A stretch of DNA of 64,000 nucleotides from Lepturacanthus savala (Eukaryota > Chordata > Actinopteri > Scombriformes > Trichiuridae), in the NCBI GenBank assembly GCA_030544235.1, contig CM060466.1, positions 22,115,575-22,179,574 on the forward strand, given 5' to 3'. Below, piece by piece: positions 12,697-25,348 of the stretch; positions within the stretch are counted from its first letter, which is position 1, and each line of letters starts with the position of its first letter. Under the pieces are notes generated by a model. That model worked only from the letters and a program-made list of their open reading frames with translations, searched no databases and was not told the DNA's origin. The translations under genes and the position numbers were made by a program.

Positions 12697-15600
12697 TGAA
12701 GTGCACAATGCTATATTATGGCAGCATGATGTAAAAGCCTTAGGCAACGAGACAACCTAAGGGTGTATGCAACACTTTCACAAATGAAGCCCTGAGCATA
12801 GGCAAACATTTTACATAAGAAACAATCCTATCTTTGACACATAAGCTAGTTTGTGAAACCTGGTACTGGAGTTCAGTTTAAGGTCATTTATTGCAATATC
12901 ACTTTAACTGCGTCACTGTTTGATGTGTTGGATTGTACATTACCTGGCGGAGTTTCACCTTAACAAAGCAATTAAAATATCCTTTTCTACAATAAAGGAC
13001 CTTAAAATTTATTTTATTGCTTTATTGCATGGCCAAGAAAGAAAAAATGTATTTTAAATGTGGTGGGAGCAGAGTGTTTGGCAGCATTATCATACATAAA
13101 GAGACTACAGGCCCAATTCAACGTTTTGTATTTTACAAATAAGCCAGTCATCTGTACCTGTTCGTTCAGATGCAGGTCGCATCACATTAACTGTGCAGAG
13201 ACCCGAGAGTTTAGAAACAGTGTATGTGGATGTTACAGTTTTGCTCTTCAGACTAACAGCACATCATTGTGTTAATTCAATAAAAACAGCAGACGACTGT
13301 TAGTCTCTTAATGCTGTTTGCCACCTATCTGTCAGCTTCATCCTCCCATCGTCTTCATCCGCTCCTCTCAAACACGTCTACCCCCATGTGTTCGCTCCAT
13401 CACCTCTAGCTCTTCCTCTTCTTACTGTATGTTCTCCTTCCTATTCCTTTCCTCCTCCTTTATCCTTCATCTATCATTTCATCTGTCACAGCCTCTCCTC
13501 CACCCTCTTTGCGCTCACCCTCCCTCCCTCCCTTTCCCTGCTCTTGTATGCAAGTGGTGGGTCTGCGGGTTGCTTGTTATCCAGCACCTATCCAGACGTC
13601 CCTCGGCTGGGAAGCCAGACAGCCAGACGGGTAGACAGATAGACAAAAGGCGATCAGAGAGGAATGAAAAGTGACAGCCCGGCAGCTACTGCAGTGAGAC
13701 TGACGGGGAGGGAGGGAAGGCAAAAGAAAAAAAAAATGCAAGTGGACCGCAGACATCCAGAGAGGCAGCAGTGAGACAGCCGGATGAGAAGAGAGCAAGG
13801 CTGTCAGTTAGAGGCTGCAAACAGGTAGGAAGACAGATACAGGCGGGTAAGTAGGAGGTAGACAGATAGGCAAAGCAGCCAGACAAGCAGGTCGTCACAG
13901 GCCAGCACGTAGCAGGCAGCCGCACTACGCACTCAGCATCCCAACAGGCCAGAGGGTCAGTTGCTGCACGGCTGATAAACACCGCCTCTGTCTGGGCCTG
14001 GCACAGTACTACAGGCATTAAAACCATGCCTGCATAGAGATGAATAACCCTTTAATTACAGTGCGTTCGGCCTTAGACTTAAAAACAAGAATCTGGAAAT
14101 TATAATGAGTTTAAACAGGATAATGGACTGAGTTTGGCAGACAGTTTAGTGTGAGGTGAATGTGAAATAAAATAAAATCAAGATGAACCTGAAAAAAAAA
14201 ATGTAGTTTCTATTAAAAAAAAAAAAAGAAAAATTCCCATTGATACAGCAGACTGAATGGGATATGAATTGACCACAGCCCCAGTAGCTTCCAAAACTAA
14301 GATTTTGTTAACCAACTGCATTAAATTCATTATTACTCATATGCTGCAGAGGAGGCCATGACAAGAACATAAACAAGTCTAAACCAGAGGAAAACCAACC
14401 TCAAGCTCTACAAACCAAGCCTGGTGTGTTTGTAAAAGGAGACGAACAATACACACATTTTTAAATATACATGAATAACCCATAACCCTGGGAAATAATC
14501 CAAGCACCGCCAGTCATTTTCCTTTTTTCTATTCACATTGTGGATGTGTGTGATGGTAAATATTTGTAAGAAGGCCTGATTTCATTAAATCTTATATTGC
14601 ATTTCAGAATATTAGTGACAGTTGTGTTTTCTAACGCAAACCGGGCTGACATTGAGCATAGTTGTAATATGTTGCAGGAGGAAGGTCTGTTAAAACATGA
14701 ATTTCCTCAACTCTTAAAAAAATGAGCGCCGCAAATCATGTTAAAAGAATGTCCTAGAATTACATCGCAGTGACTCGCAGGATGTGAATTCACCCGACTT
14801 GCAGCATGTGTAGAACTGATACAGTGCTCCAGTTTCACCATATGGTGAAGATTTCACTCCAGGCAAACGCCTCCTGATTCCAAACACTCTGACTCAGCAA
14901 AAGCTGTTGCCCTTCCTGTTCACCAGATGTGGCAAGGATTTATTACAGAACAATTCACCCCAAAGCACTAATTTAATATTACCAAAAAGATATTTAGATA
15001 TGCAACAAGCTACTGTAACCTAGTTGGAAAGACTGATGGAGCTTTGCAGAACCAAGATGTTTCTAATTTATTACTGAGTGAAGAAACAATGTGCATCGTC
15101 ATCAGGCCCTGTAACCTTTACTGTAGCCCCCAGTCCACAATGTCCACAGGATGGTCTGTTACCCAGATCACTACACCCTGGCCTTCATCCTACTGGGTCA
15201 AGTCACAATGACAGGAAACCATGTACACTTTTTCACAGGAGCGATACAAATGGCTTTTATAGAACCTTAGAGAAATTGAAGGGTTCACATCCTCACAGCC
15301 TAAAACGAGCTATTAAATACTATCCACCATTTCCATAAAGTTTAAAGAATTTTAGGTGCCAAGGAGCCATTAAATTTAATGCTGCCAAATTTCTGTGAAG
15401 AAAAATCCCAAATTAAATAACACGGGCATGGCTCTAGCTTGAGTGAGGCGATTTTTCCAAGGCCCATGTAGTTTCCATCTTTTACCAATTTTCACTAGCG
15501 AACTGCAGATAATAGTTCTAATTTACCGGAAACCCTTCTCTCCAAAACAGACAATTTAATTATGTTTTTGTACTGGTTAACTCTGGCTGTGGTTAGCCAA

Positions 15601-15965
15601 CCGCAGGCGTCTTCCTCTACTTTCCAACATACCATTACACGATCAATCAAGACACGGCTAGGAAAATGACCGGACACATTAAAGAAATGAAAAAGCCACG
15701 ACTGGAGGTGAGTCACTGTGGAGAAATGGAGAGCTAGCTGCCTGTCTGAACTGGGTGAACAATTTATCAAGCACTGCAGGAGGTCATTTAAAGGAGGAGG
15801 AAGGGGGACAGGATCCTATTCATGTAGCACTTATTATAAGCCATTTATATGGAAAAATGAAAAGGAACAGTGGAATTTCTTTGGTGGTCTGTCTACCAAA
15901 TGGTAACCAAACTGCATCACCAAAGCTTTTGGGATTAGGACTGATGCATGACTCAAGAGTTTCTT

Positions 15966-16320
15966 AGGGTGTTTTCACATCTGTTCAATTCATTTGGTCT
16001 GGATCAAAGGCAAAAATGATACACTGTTACATTTTTTGTCCGTTTTGATTCCTTTTAACGCTGCGCCATTTGTTCTGGTCCAAATCAGTTGGTGAGTTGG
16101 TGAAACAAACTAAAAGTCAGCAACACGAGTTGCATGAGATCATTCGCTTCACTCATGGGTCAGAATTAACATGTGGAAAAATCCAACGAAAATCCTGAAG
16201 TTAACAAAGAGATGAAGAAAAGCAGACAACACACCGATTTTGAAAATGACACAAGTCCACAATGAAGAGTATTATGTTGTTTGCATCCGGCTGACTACGG
16301 CAGCTGGTTTAGTCCAAAAA
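15966..16320. repeat. relic of a dispersed repeat
   Basis: The motif TGTTTTCACATCTGTTCAAT, followed by repeated 'ggtctgg'/'ttctggtcc' words, resembles the end of a teleost DNA-transposon-derived repeat. Boundaries are approximate. Confidence 0.35.
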
Positions 16321-16429
16321 TTTGTACTTCTTCAGGACAGAACCTTTGGCAAGACAGAACTTTTGGGCCATGACAGTTCTAAGAGAAGCCACTTTTGCCA
16401 CTTGTAAGAGAAGTTATATACTGCACAAA

Positions 16430-16700
16430 TTTTAAGACCCAGATATCAAAATTCAAGACTTTTTAAGGTTTTGATTTAAATTATTAATATTATTTCTAAA
16501 TCCAGAATTTCAATGCTTTTAAAGACTTTTTAAGACTCCATAGGAAACCTTACACGTGTCTACCAAATCAAGATGGGGAGATATTTTCGTAAAATACTAA
16601 ATCAGGGTGTCACCACTAAGTCAGCAAAAATCAGCCATTGAGCAAAATATCATGGCAATCCATCCACTGGATGAAATATATTAGTCAAGGTGGTGGACCA
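16430..16700. repeat. two adjacent dispersed-repeat relics
   Basis: The first part repeats AAGACTTTTTAAG-type words several times. The second contains ATATCATGGCAATCCATCCA and GTGGTGGACC, words found in a common teleost repeat. From memory only. Confidence 0.45.
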
Positions 16701-18629
16701 ACTGATAAGACATTGGTATCTCTAAAGCTGCCTGCATATATGGCATTTATATCAGATTTAGTTTGTCCTGAATGACTATGAATTTCCTATATGATTAGGC
16801 TAAGGTAATGGCCATTTTACTCACTATAGACTGAATTGGAATTGAAAATAATTTATATGAAAAATGTGTTAATAATTTACACCACATTACCTTCACCTAG
16901 CCTTTGAAATCAATCAAGTGTTTTGTGAATCTCATAAAAGATGAGTATTGCATCAGTGTTTACGTTTAAGACCAATTCTGATACATTGGATGGATTTGTA
17001 AACATAGACATTCAGGATTAAGCCACCATCTGTTATTGATATTCTATATTTCTCCATTGTCAACAAATTCCATAAATATATCAACAGGTCTGTGGCACTC
17101 TTCCCCAATGCCCACTGTTTCCTATTGAAATTATACTGAAAAATTAATTTTGAATTAAAATCAAATGCTGTATTTACATCAGCATTTTTTCTAAAAATAG
17201 CAGTGTTGTCTGGCCAACAGACAGCACTTATTAGAAGGATTAATTCAATGTTGGTTTTGGTCTTTACATGGTAAAATATAATAATACCACCAGGTACCAT
17301 TTCAGTAGTTACCACTCATACACACAACTGGGATGGCCAATTGTCTGCGACTCCAACAGGGATTAATGATTTAGGACCGCACAGCGAGAACAACCATGAT
17401 TTTCGTGACAAACGTCTGTCCACTACTGGAATGGGTTTGCTTTGGTTAGCTGCAGGAGGCAAAGCTGACCACAATCCTCCTTCCTGTCTCTTCCTGGGTC
17501 TATTCCTGTGCCAGGCTAACAAACCATTATGTTGCCAGATCAATAAAGATGCTGAATGCTAAATGACTGGACACAGGGGAACCAGATGAAACAACTGGTG
17601 GTGATTCACATCTGTGACGTGGCGTTAAAAGGCCTGGAGCTAATTCCCCAGGTCATCTAAAGACTAAGAAATATAACTCAAGTCTCTTTTGTTGATACTC
17701 TATTTAATGTAATGAGTAAAAAATGAAATTTGTGTAGGGACAAGCACAACATGAACCAATGTTGGCCTACTACAGCATTTATAGCTCAAGCTAGTTTTAA
17801 ATGCCTGTAGCTTGATGAGCTTTTATTACATGGGTGGATAAGTATGCAATCAGTAAAAAAAGTGCAAATGTCACTTCCATTAACACAACCTTATTTAAAA
17901 AAAACAACTGCACAGAAAAGAGCAAGGTTGGTCAGAAACCTCCAGAATATCTGATTATTTGTCCAAACATAGGATATGGTGAAAGGTTCCATTGGGACAT
18001 AAAGGGGGATTTATCACTCAACAGCATTACAACATGTCTGAGACACACTATTACTAACGGTATTTCTTCAAAAATGTAACATTTACGCCACATGCACAAA
18101 ATGGCACTGCGAGACTATTACAGCTACAGCAGCAACTCAAGGGTAAATACACTAAACCATACTTTTTCCTTTTAAATGATGGTGGATCGGTTCAGTTTTT
18201 TTTAACAGGAAGCAGTCTTTCATAAAGCTAAAAGAAAATTGTATGTGAGCTGTTCCATTGACAATGAATAACAGATGGCTTCGTATACAGATTGATGGTG
18301 TTGAGGGGGGACAATTTTTTTTGTGAATTAAAGTCATTTCTAAACTTTGAACCACCTCGCAGTGGAATGCCTCCACCAGCTAATCAAGTTGCAGTTTATA
18401 TTCGCTGCCTGTTCAATAATTATATTCGGCCAATTAAAATCCAAGCAACTTTACTTTGACCAACTATGATAATATGGAGAATATGTAAAAAAAAAAACAA
18501 AACAAAAAAAAGTCCTATATGCCATCCACAACACAACAACCAGTGATTGAAGATTCACTGGTTAGGGCAAAGAAAGACTCGGCACACATACTTCTCTGTT
18601 CTCGATTAAGGAGTGGCTGAGATTTTTTT

Positions 18630-18910
18630 TTCCAACCTTTATTTATTCAGGTCATAGTTCATTGAGAGCAGCCTCTCTTTTTTTGGGATGGCCCTGATCA
18701 CATTCACTGCTCAGTACAACCACAGTCTGATCTGCATCCACTGAGCAGCTCCACTGGAGCAGTTGATGTTAAGGGCCCTGCTCAAAGGCAACCCAGTAGT
18801 GGTAATGAGGGAGGGGCAAACACTTCTGTTTCACTTTCCCCACCCAGATTTATCCTGCTGGTCTGGGAACCAAGGACCCTCCTGTCACAAGCTCACTTCT
18901 CTTCTGCGGC
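18630..18910. repeat. dispersed teleost repeat copy
   Basis: Contains TTTATTTATTCAGG, then GGGCCCTGCTCAAAGGCA, GTAATGAGGGAGGGGCAA and CACCCAGATTTATCCTGC in order. I recall this order from repeats spread through percomorph genomes. No coding capacity. Confidence 0.5.
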
Positions 18911-21088
18911 CCCCAAAGATTGTAACTAAAATGGTTTACCATGTGGACAGAGAAAGTTAGCTAACCCATTTTCCCTAACTTTGAAAATAACTTTAACCCT
19001 GTCTCTCTTTAATCAGCGGGTGGCAGCAAGCGACAGAAACGAGTCCTATGACTCAAGTAGTTGTAGCATGTATTCACTGATAAATAACCTGTGTTAACTA
19101 GGTTCACAGCTGAAACATAATGCTAATTTTAACTGCTAACTCAAAAATTAACACCCCATAATAATATTGTATAAAAATGGCTTCCAAAGGGTTGGATTCA
19201 GCCAATCACTGATTGTTGACGCATTTGTCTTTTGCCCAAGTCTATTGGGTGTTCAGTAATGCACCTGCAGAGTATGATGTTGATCAGATGAACAGTTCTG
19301 TCAGTTAGAAAATCTAAACGTAGACATGAAGGATTGTGTTCTTCAGCGTCTTTGCACCTACTTTAACCTTGACTATTTTTAACAAAGGACTGAAAGCTAA
19401 AAATTTTAGAAGAGAAAAAAATTTCAGATTCTGTTGCAATTTTGTAAGTAAAGTGTTTTTAAAGCCTGTCATGGGATCTTATAAAACAGTTTGGTTTCCT
19501 GTACTATTTTTTAGTTGGGTGTCTGTCCAATATCTTATTAAGGGAATTTAGGTCACAATTAACTTAACCTCTTCCTTCCTGAGATATCATGTTCATAAGA
19601 ATGGGACTTACAGATGGACAATTTACCACTGTGCCCAGTTGGATACATAATGAAACAGGTCACAGGGATGTGAAAACCTTGACAGTGTAACTGTTTCTGT
19701 CAAAGAAGCAGCTACAGAATTTGACTTCATGATGATAACAAATTTCTGTTGTCTGGATTTTGGGAGATTTCTACATGCTCACAAATATTTATGAAACTGC
19801 CGAGGATCAAACAAATAACATATGTGAATTCTGCTTTGGAGTGGATTTTCACATTAGGGTAAGCCAAGTTTGAAAAGAATGATCATCAGTAGAGTAAATT
19901 AACACTGACATTTAGTATGGGTCAGCTTCCTGGAAACTAATGCTTCAAACAGATTAAGAATAACAAAATGTAAACTGAACATTCAGACAAATCATCCATC
20001 CATAAATGCATTTCATAAACCATTTCATAAAATGGTTTGCAGAAGGCTGGAGATTATCAAAGCATGAATTGGCTGAGAGACGGCGTAAACACTGTTAATC
20101 AGTCCATCAAAAGCCTATCAAATGTATACATAGAGAATTTAGAGCAGTGGTTCCCACCTTCTTCAGAAAATCTCAAAAATGTTTGTGGCCCATCCTGTAA
20201 ACAATAAGAACTAAACTGAATGCAACACGTACAAGATGGCTGGCTTGAAAGTGAAAGAAGTGATGATATTTCCTTTTTTAACTTCTTAATAAATCTTCCT
20301 GCTGTGATACGAGCTTGGTGACATGGAGACACTGCTCCACCCTGAGAATCATCCCTATGATGAAGGTGGATAATTTCATGTCATGTCACTTTTGGGACTC
20401 TCCTTAACTTCCTGAAACTCCTATAATAAACACTTTTTTTCCAATTCACACCCAAAATTCAAGAACCATCTCCATCTTAAGTACATGGGAGTACCATAAA
20501 CATTCACCACCATCATCGTCTCTGTGTCATCACCACTCCTACAGGAGTGGCCCAAAACATTACAATGAAATTATCACAAAAAGGTAGGGAGCATCAAAAG
20601 TTTTAGCTTTTTGCTAGTGATGAATTTGATGATGCATACTAAAACAAACAAGCTCTACTTAAAATTCAACAACAAAACCTCATTGGAATTCATGACTGGA
20701 TTTCACCTGTGTTTACAAGCTCAAACTGTTATTGATATAGTGCCTGTGGATATGAATGATTTAATATTATTATACTAGTACTAGGCTGCAAGTACATATT
20801 TTGTTGCATTCTGAACAAAACTACTTGGAGAAACGAGGTTAAACAGTATGCAACTAAGTGCCTGTGTCTCCCAAGTCCTTGGGAATGAACCCAATGAACT
20901 CCCAATGGTGTGGAAATAACTCATATTGTTACACTGACTCCACCATCTAGTGGCCAGAAGTTGTCGTCGCTTCACAATTCTCTTCAATAGAGAGTGCCCT
21001 GCTACACATGTGAACCTAATTTGGATTGGAGCAGTGACTGGTGCAGATAAACATTAAAGGTTCGACCTCAAGGTGGAAGAGCATTTGA

Positions 21089-21094
21089 TTTATT
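21089..21094 (-). terminator. candidate poly(A) signal of the small gene
   Basis: AATAAA on the minus strand about 680 nt past the stop codon. The intervening sequence is AT-rich and noncoding, consistent with a 3' UTR. Confidence 0.35.
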
Positions 21095-21771
21095 GTGAAA
21101 ATGAGGCTCTGAACAGGCAGAAAAATATTAGCTGTTGTTACATAATTTCTTAGGTATGGCAGGCTGTCTCATGAGAGCCAAATTAAAGGAGCTACTTCAT
21201 GTACTTGTGCAGTTTATAAACAATTGATCTTACAGCACAAATTAATTAACCTATGACAGAATATACATTTTGGCATTTTAAAATGCAAACAAACCTCAAG
21301 ATAAAAACGATTACTTCAATTCTCGAAAGACTAGAAAAATGATGTCCACATAAATAGCAAAAGCATGACAGTAAATGAATAGTGGAAGAGCAAAGGAAGG
21401 TTGTCATCTGTCAAATCATTCTTTGAGATCGCAAAAGATGAACAAATTTATATCTATCAATGTAAAACTAACATAAAACCTGAATTTAAAATATAAAACC
21501 TATTATTAAAAGAAACAACCTTACTGCAACTTCGACTCCGCCCTACAGTCTTTGACCTACAATAGAATGGATATATTCAGATTTGAAACTAACCTAGAAT
21601 AAGTATAACATTTCATTCATTAACAAATATTCTAGACATGTATTGATCAGGGACACCTAATTAGGTCAAACAACCAGAAAATCTTGACAACACTAACTCG
21701 GTTAATCGGTTAATTTTGGAGAACGCAGATTTTCTACTAATTCTCAGAAACGGCAGCATTTGTCTGGCTTA

Positions 21772-21944
21772 CTAGTCAGCGTCTGTGAACTGGTCTGGCT
21801 CAGGGCAAATTTTGTGGCAGGACCACTTGACAGGGTGCGGATGATGAATGGAAGGCCTGTAATTGTCTGTCACCGGTGGGTCAACCAAGTCCCCTTGCAG
21901 AAGTGTCAAATCCCGCAAAGTGAAATGGAGCACGTCTTCTGGAC
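21772..21944 (-). CDS. small gene coding exon C (stop)
   Basis: 173 nt after a good pyrimidine-rich acceptor (CTCTTCCAG), ending at TAG. It encodes PEDVLHFTLRDLTLLQGDLV, then DPPVTDNYRPSIHHPHPVKW and SCHKICPEPDQFTDAD. The His/Pro-rich HHPHPVKWSCHKIC segment has three His and two Cys close together. That could bind metal, but no known finger pattern is met. Confidence 0.72.
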
Positions 21945-23450
21945 CTGGAAGAGACAGAAAACCAGTAAACATCTGTACTTGGCCTGACCTGAATCCCCAA
22001 AATAGAACAGAAACCCCAGCCTACATAAAAAAAATACTGTCTGTATCCTTCAAGTTCATTTATACAATGTAAATATTAATTAACACAATTATGCAAACTA
22101 GTAAAGGTATTTCAAGCATCAGCATACAAGTTTTTCTCCCTGAGGAAGTAGAAATATTGGATAAATGCATGTCTTTTACCATAGGCTTGGACCCCAAATC
22201 TCATCTTTTCCCAGTTACTGATGACGACCTCTTTGATCTCATTTTCCCAGTCCTCTGGTGGTGGCATCAGTGGGACTTCAGGGATTTCAGGCTGGGCCGC
22301 ATGAGTGTTTCTATGAAAGTCAGACATCCATTAACACAAAATGGAGGCAATTTTTTCCTTTACGCAGGGGCTGCTTTTAGATAATAAAAGTGAGCCAAAT
22401 GTTCATTATATTTCTGATTATCAGACACTGACATTCAATATTTAGGCTAGTCAGGGAGCACTGGATATCTTAGCTTAGTTATTATTACTATTAGTAATTA
22501 GGACTGAATAATGGCTAGTGTGACTATGTATGAAGGCATCAACATGCACCTACCAGCTCTACTTAAGATCATTAATTTAACTGTAAATAGAACAATAAGT
22601 GATTATGGGCATGATCAATACAAATATTTCTGAAAACTTCAAACTAATAATTTAGCATTGCATTTATTTGTTATTGCACAGCTTGACACAATAGTTGGAC
22701 CAAAATAATTCTGGAATTAAATTTTCTCTTCTGACAGTTGAAACAGGGCCAGCAAAAACACAAGGAGGTAGTATTTTGTCTTCTATAAGTTATCCTGTCT
22801 ACTCCAGAAATATTTCAAACTAATTTGTTTGCCATCTTTTGTCAATTTACTGATGCAACTGTCTGTTATAACAGATTGTAACACAGGGGAAATATGACTG
22901 ACAGGACTACAGAGTATTTATGGATGAATTTGCATTTTCTGCACTCAAATGTCAGGGAGTTGGTAGACCTCTTTTCCTTTTTTTTGAATTTCCTCCTCCG
23001 CCTCCGGTTCTTCGCTGCTGCAGACAGGCTGGGCTCTGGTGCCATTTGGACAGAACTGGGAGACGTGTCTAGACTGGTGGCCCCATTTACCAAGATACCA
23101 CCTGGAGTGTCGCCTTTGCCGACCCTGCCAGCTGCTGAGGAATCAGTGGCCGTTGAAATTGTGCTCGTTTGTCTCCAGAATGTCCTTGGAGGCGGTGCTT
23201 TTGCACTCTCGCCCTTGTACCCGTGGTTATTATAACCATTAACCATGCATTGTGGTGTGGTATTGTTCCGTGTGCAGGCTGGTGTTCTCTCACTGGTTCT
23301 AGTGGCAGCAGCTGGGAAGCCGCTGTAAACAGCAGCTCCATTAACCAAACCTGTGCTTGGGACCTGACCGTTCATCAGACCCTTGGTGCTACAGGTGTTG
23401 CGATGCGTTTTGGTTGCTTCACCCGCGAAGTTCATACCAGTATGGGGCAT
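21772..23450 (-). CDS. unrecognised conserved-looking small nuclear-type protein, 3 coding exons
   Basis: Spliced minus-strand gene directly downstream of rab11fip4. The ATG is in a large exon just after a TATAG acceptor, followed by two phase-matched small exons and a TAG stop at 21772-21774. The predicted length is about 261 aa with the donor at 22968, or 269 aa with the donor at 22944. The N-terminal ~145 residues are low-complexity (Asn, Gly, Ser, Thr, Ala) with repeated VNG motifs. A basic stretch NRRRRRKFKKKEKR looks like a nuclear localisation signal. The C-terminal ~100 residues look folded and constrained, with PPPEDWENEIKEVVISNWEK and YGPEDVLHFTLRDLTL. I do not recognise the family and give no function. 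Confidence is high that it is a gene, low for the exon 2 donor. Confidence 0.7.
22180..22310 (-). CDS. small gene coding exon B
   Basis: 131 nt between TTTCATAG and TATG|GTAAAA. It encodes NTHAAQPEIPEVPLMPPPED, then WENEIKEVVISNWEKMRFGV and QAY. Proline-rich at first, then an acidic/Trp segment with the look of a conserved peptide. It joins exon C in frame through a split Gly codon (G|GT). Confidence 0.72.
22969..23450 (-). CDS. small gene coding exon A (start codon, NLS-like tail)
   Basis: It begins eight bases after a TATAG acceptor with ATG, encoding MPHTGMNFAGEATKTHRNTC onward. LMNG, LVNG, MVNG and LVNG recur, suggesting short internal repeats. It closes with a polybasic cluster. The 3' boundary is uncertain. 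Phase 2 is required by the next exon and is met by GAG|GTCTAC (exon end 22969), GA|GTGCAG (22945) or CT|GTCAGT further on. All three are weak donors; I used the first. Confidence 0.55.
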
Positions 23451-23559
23451 CGCGTCACCTATAATGTATAGTTAAATTAAACAAAACTTCAAACCTGTTA
23501 TAATTTTAAATTCAGGTTGTTTTTGTGATAATTGGTTTAAAACATTACACAATGCCAAT

Positions 23560-23640
23560 CAGTGGTGAAATATCTTGGCAACTACTGGATGGATCACCAT
23601 TAAGGTTGGTCATGACCCCCAGGAGATGAACCCTATTAGA
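23560..23640. repeat. fragment of a dispersed repeat
   Basis: CAACTACTGGATGGATCACC followed by a GACCCCCAGGAGATGAACCC-like end. It shares the family type of the relic near 16640, and lies within the small gene's first intron. Confidence 0.45.
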
Positions 23641-24916
23641 AAGTAGGAAACAGCCTGACCTAGACCCCCGTGCTTTATAACTACAATTAAATGCAATTTC
23701 TATTTCTTTACATATATTATAATATACACTTAATTTACCAAAATATGTTTTTATTGCACTTGGAAAGCTGTTGTTCATAGAGTTAGAGGATTAGGAGATG
23801 TTTCATTTAGAATTTTCAGTATAGACATGAATATAATAGAAATACAATATTACTTGCAGTTGGGCATGAAACTCTAAGATAAGCAACTTCATTTGATTAT
23901 ATATGTGGAGGGATGACTACCACCAAGGATAAGCAGTCGATCATGTCTCAAAACCAACTTCCAGCCAATAAATTTCAGTCATGTCACACCAATACCTGAA
24001 ATTACAAAGTCATCCAGACTTACTTTTAATTAAAAATTTGGGATTTGATTCTGAATTTGACCTATTCAATTGAAACAACTTTAACATTTATTAAGTAAAT
24101 TTTTAAAACCTATAAGTTTGATTTTGAATTTGTGAACACTGAAAAGATAATTGAATTCAAGGGCTAACAGTTCAGATACATAATTTAATTGCATATAAAA
24201 ATAACTCAATGCTAGAAATTCAATGAGTTTTACATTTTCAAGTTTTATACATACTCTAATTTGCATTTTGCAGTGTTAAAACATACTGTAGCTGCTATTG
24301 AGTGAAAGTCATCTTGAGCAAAAGCTTAGAATAACATTTCCTCCTCTTATGAAGCTTTAAGTTGTGTTGGCTCTCTGTTGGGATGACAGCTTAACACTAA
24401 CTACAACGTTACTGTTAAGCATAAAGTAAAGTAAAGTTTTAAGCATGTTTCTCTACTTTTATTCCACCACTATCTGTCATTGTACTACATGTATCTACTT
24501 AAAACATGTCCTTTATTTTCTCGTCTATTTTGCGACCTTACCATGTGCCCAGGAACAATAAGTAGTAATGAATAATAATATTCCTAAGTAATATTAACGA
24601 ACGATACAACTTATCATTGAACCTTAACACGTAGCTACGTTGACATGTACCTACTTTTTTATTTTGACCTTTTCGGGAAAACAAACGTGCCGGTTTTGAG
24701 TTTCAGCGGGACACGTGAGCAGCTCACTGCTACCAGTTAGCTTAGCTTAGCATCACGTGTTGTTGACATTTTTGTGTTTAGCTGGGGGAACTAAAACAGT
24801 TACGCTACATCTAAGTAACAAAAGACCAGATACATCCGAGGGAAAACACCCCGGTTGATTTAATTCATTATCTTCTAATGGTAAACTATCGTCGGTTTAA
24901 TTTAAATACACCTTAC

Positions 24917-25066
24917 CTGTGCTGTGGGCCGGAGCACCGTACAGCGCTAACAGGAGACCAGCAGGTGGTGCCAGAACAGGAAGCACAACTGAAGGGAGTG
25001 GCGGTCAGGTTTGGTGTACACAACTAATGGATGTACATCAATAGCTATGACCCGACGTCCGTCAAC
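24917..25066 (-). other. noncoding first exon of the small gene
   Basis: A strong donor ACAG|GTAAGG ends this exon at 24917. Upstream on the minus strand the sequence is GC- and CpG-richer than its surroundings, as expected of a 5' UTR. No ATG in frame with the coding exon was identified. The upper limit is arbitrary because the transcription start is unknown. Confidence 0.5.
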
Positions 25067-25078
25067 GGCGGCCATATT
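25067..25078 (-). promoter_or_regulatory. YY1-like motif at the small gene promoter
   Basis: The minus strand reads AATATGGCCGCC, close to the YY1 consensus AANATGGCGGC, which is often found at start sites of TATA-less housekeeping genes. Its place just upstream of the noncoding exon supports a promoter here. No TATA box is visible nearby. Confidence 0.4.
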
Positions 25079-25099
25079 GCGAAGGTCCAAGTTTGACCG

Positions 25100-25311
25100 A
25101 TATTTCAAATGGGTTGGGTTGTTGCATATTTTATCAGAGTAGCAACGATACAGGATGATGATTGACTATTTTGAAACTGCAGTTATCAGATTTTTGTTTC
25201 ATTAATTTCAATTTATATATTAATCTATGTATTAATTCATCTTTTTCCTCGAAAATCGAATATCAGTTCATTCAGTTTTTACAAAACCTATATTTATTTT
25301 TCACCATGATG

Positions 25312-25348
<37 letters not shown>

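Larger units (their letters stand above)
1..21080. other. intergenic, repeat-rich, no supported gene
   Basis: No exon with convincing splice sites and protein-like composition was found on either strand. Open frames here sit on microsatellites or are shorter than chance expectation requires. Contents are microsatellites (listed separately), one piggyBac-like MITE, and relics of dispersed teleost repeats. Conserved noncoding elements cannot be judged from a single sequence. Confidence 0.6.

Noticed and set aside
22894..23471. Plus-strand open frames of 100-113 codons opposite the small gene's large exon.
   Set aside because: Antisense shadows; the minus strand has the start codon, the acceptor and phase-compatible partners.
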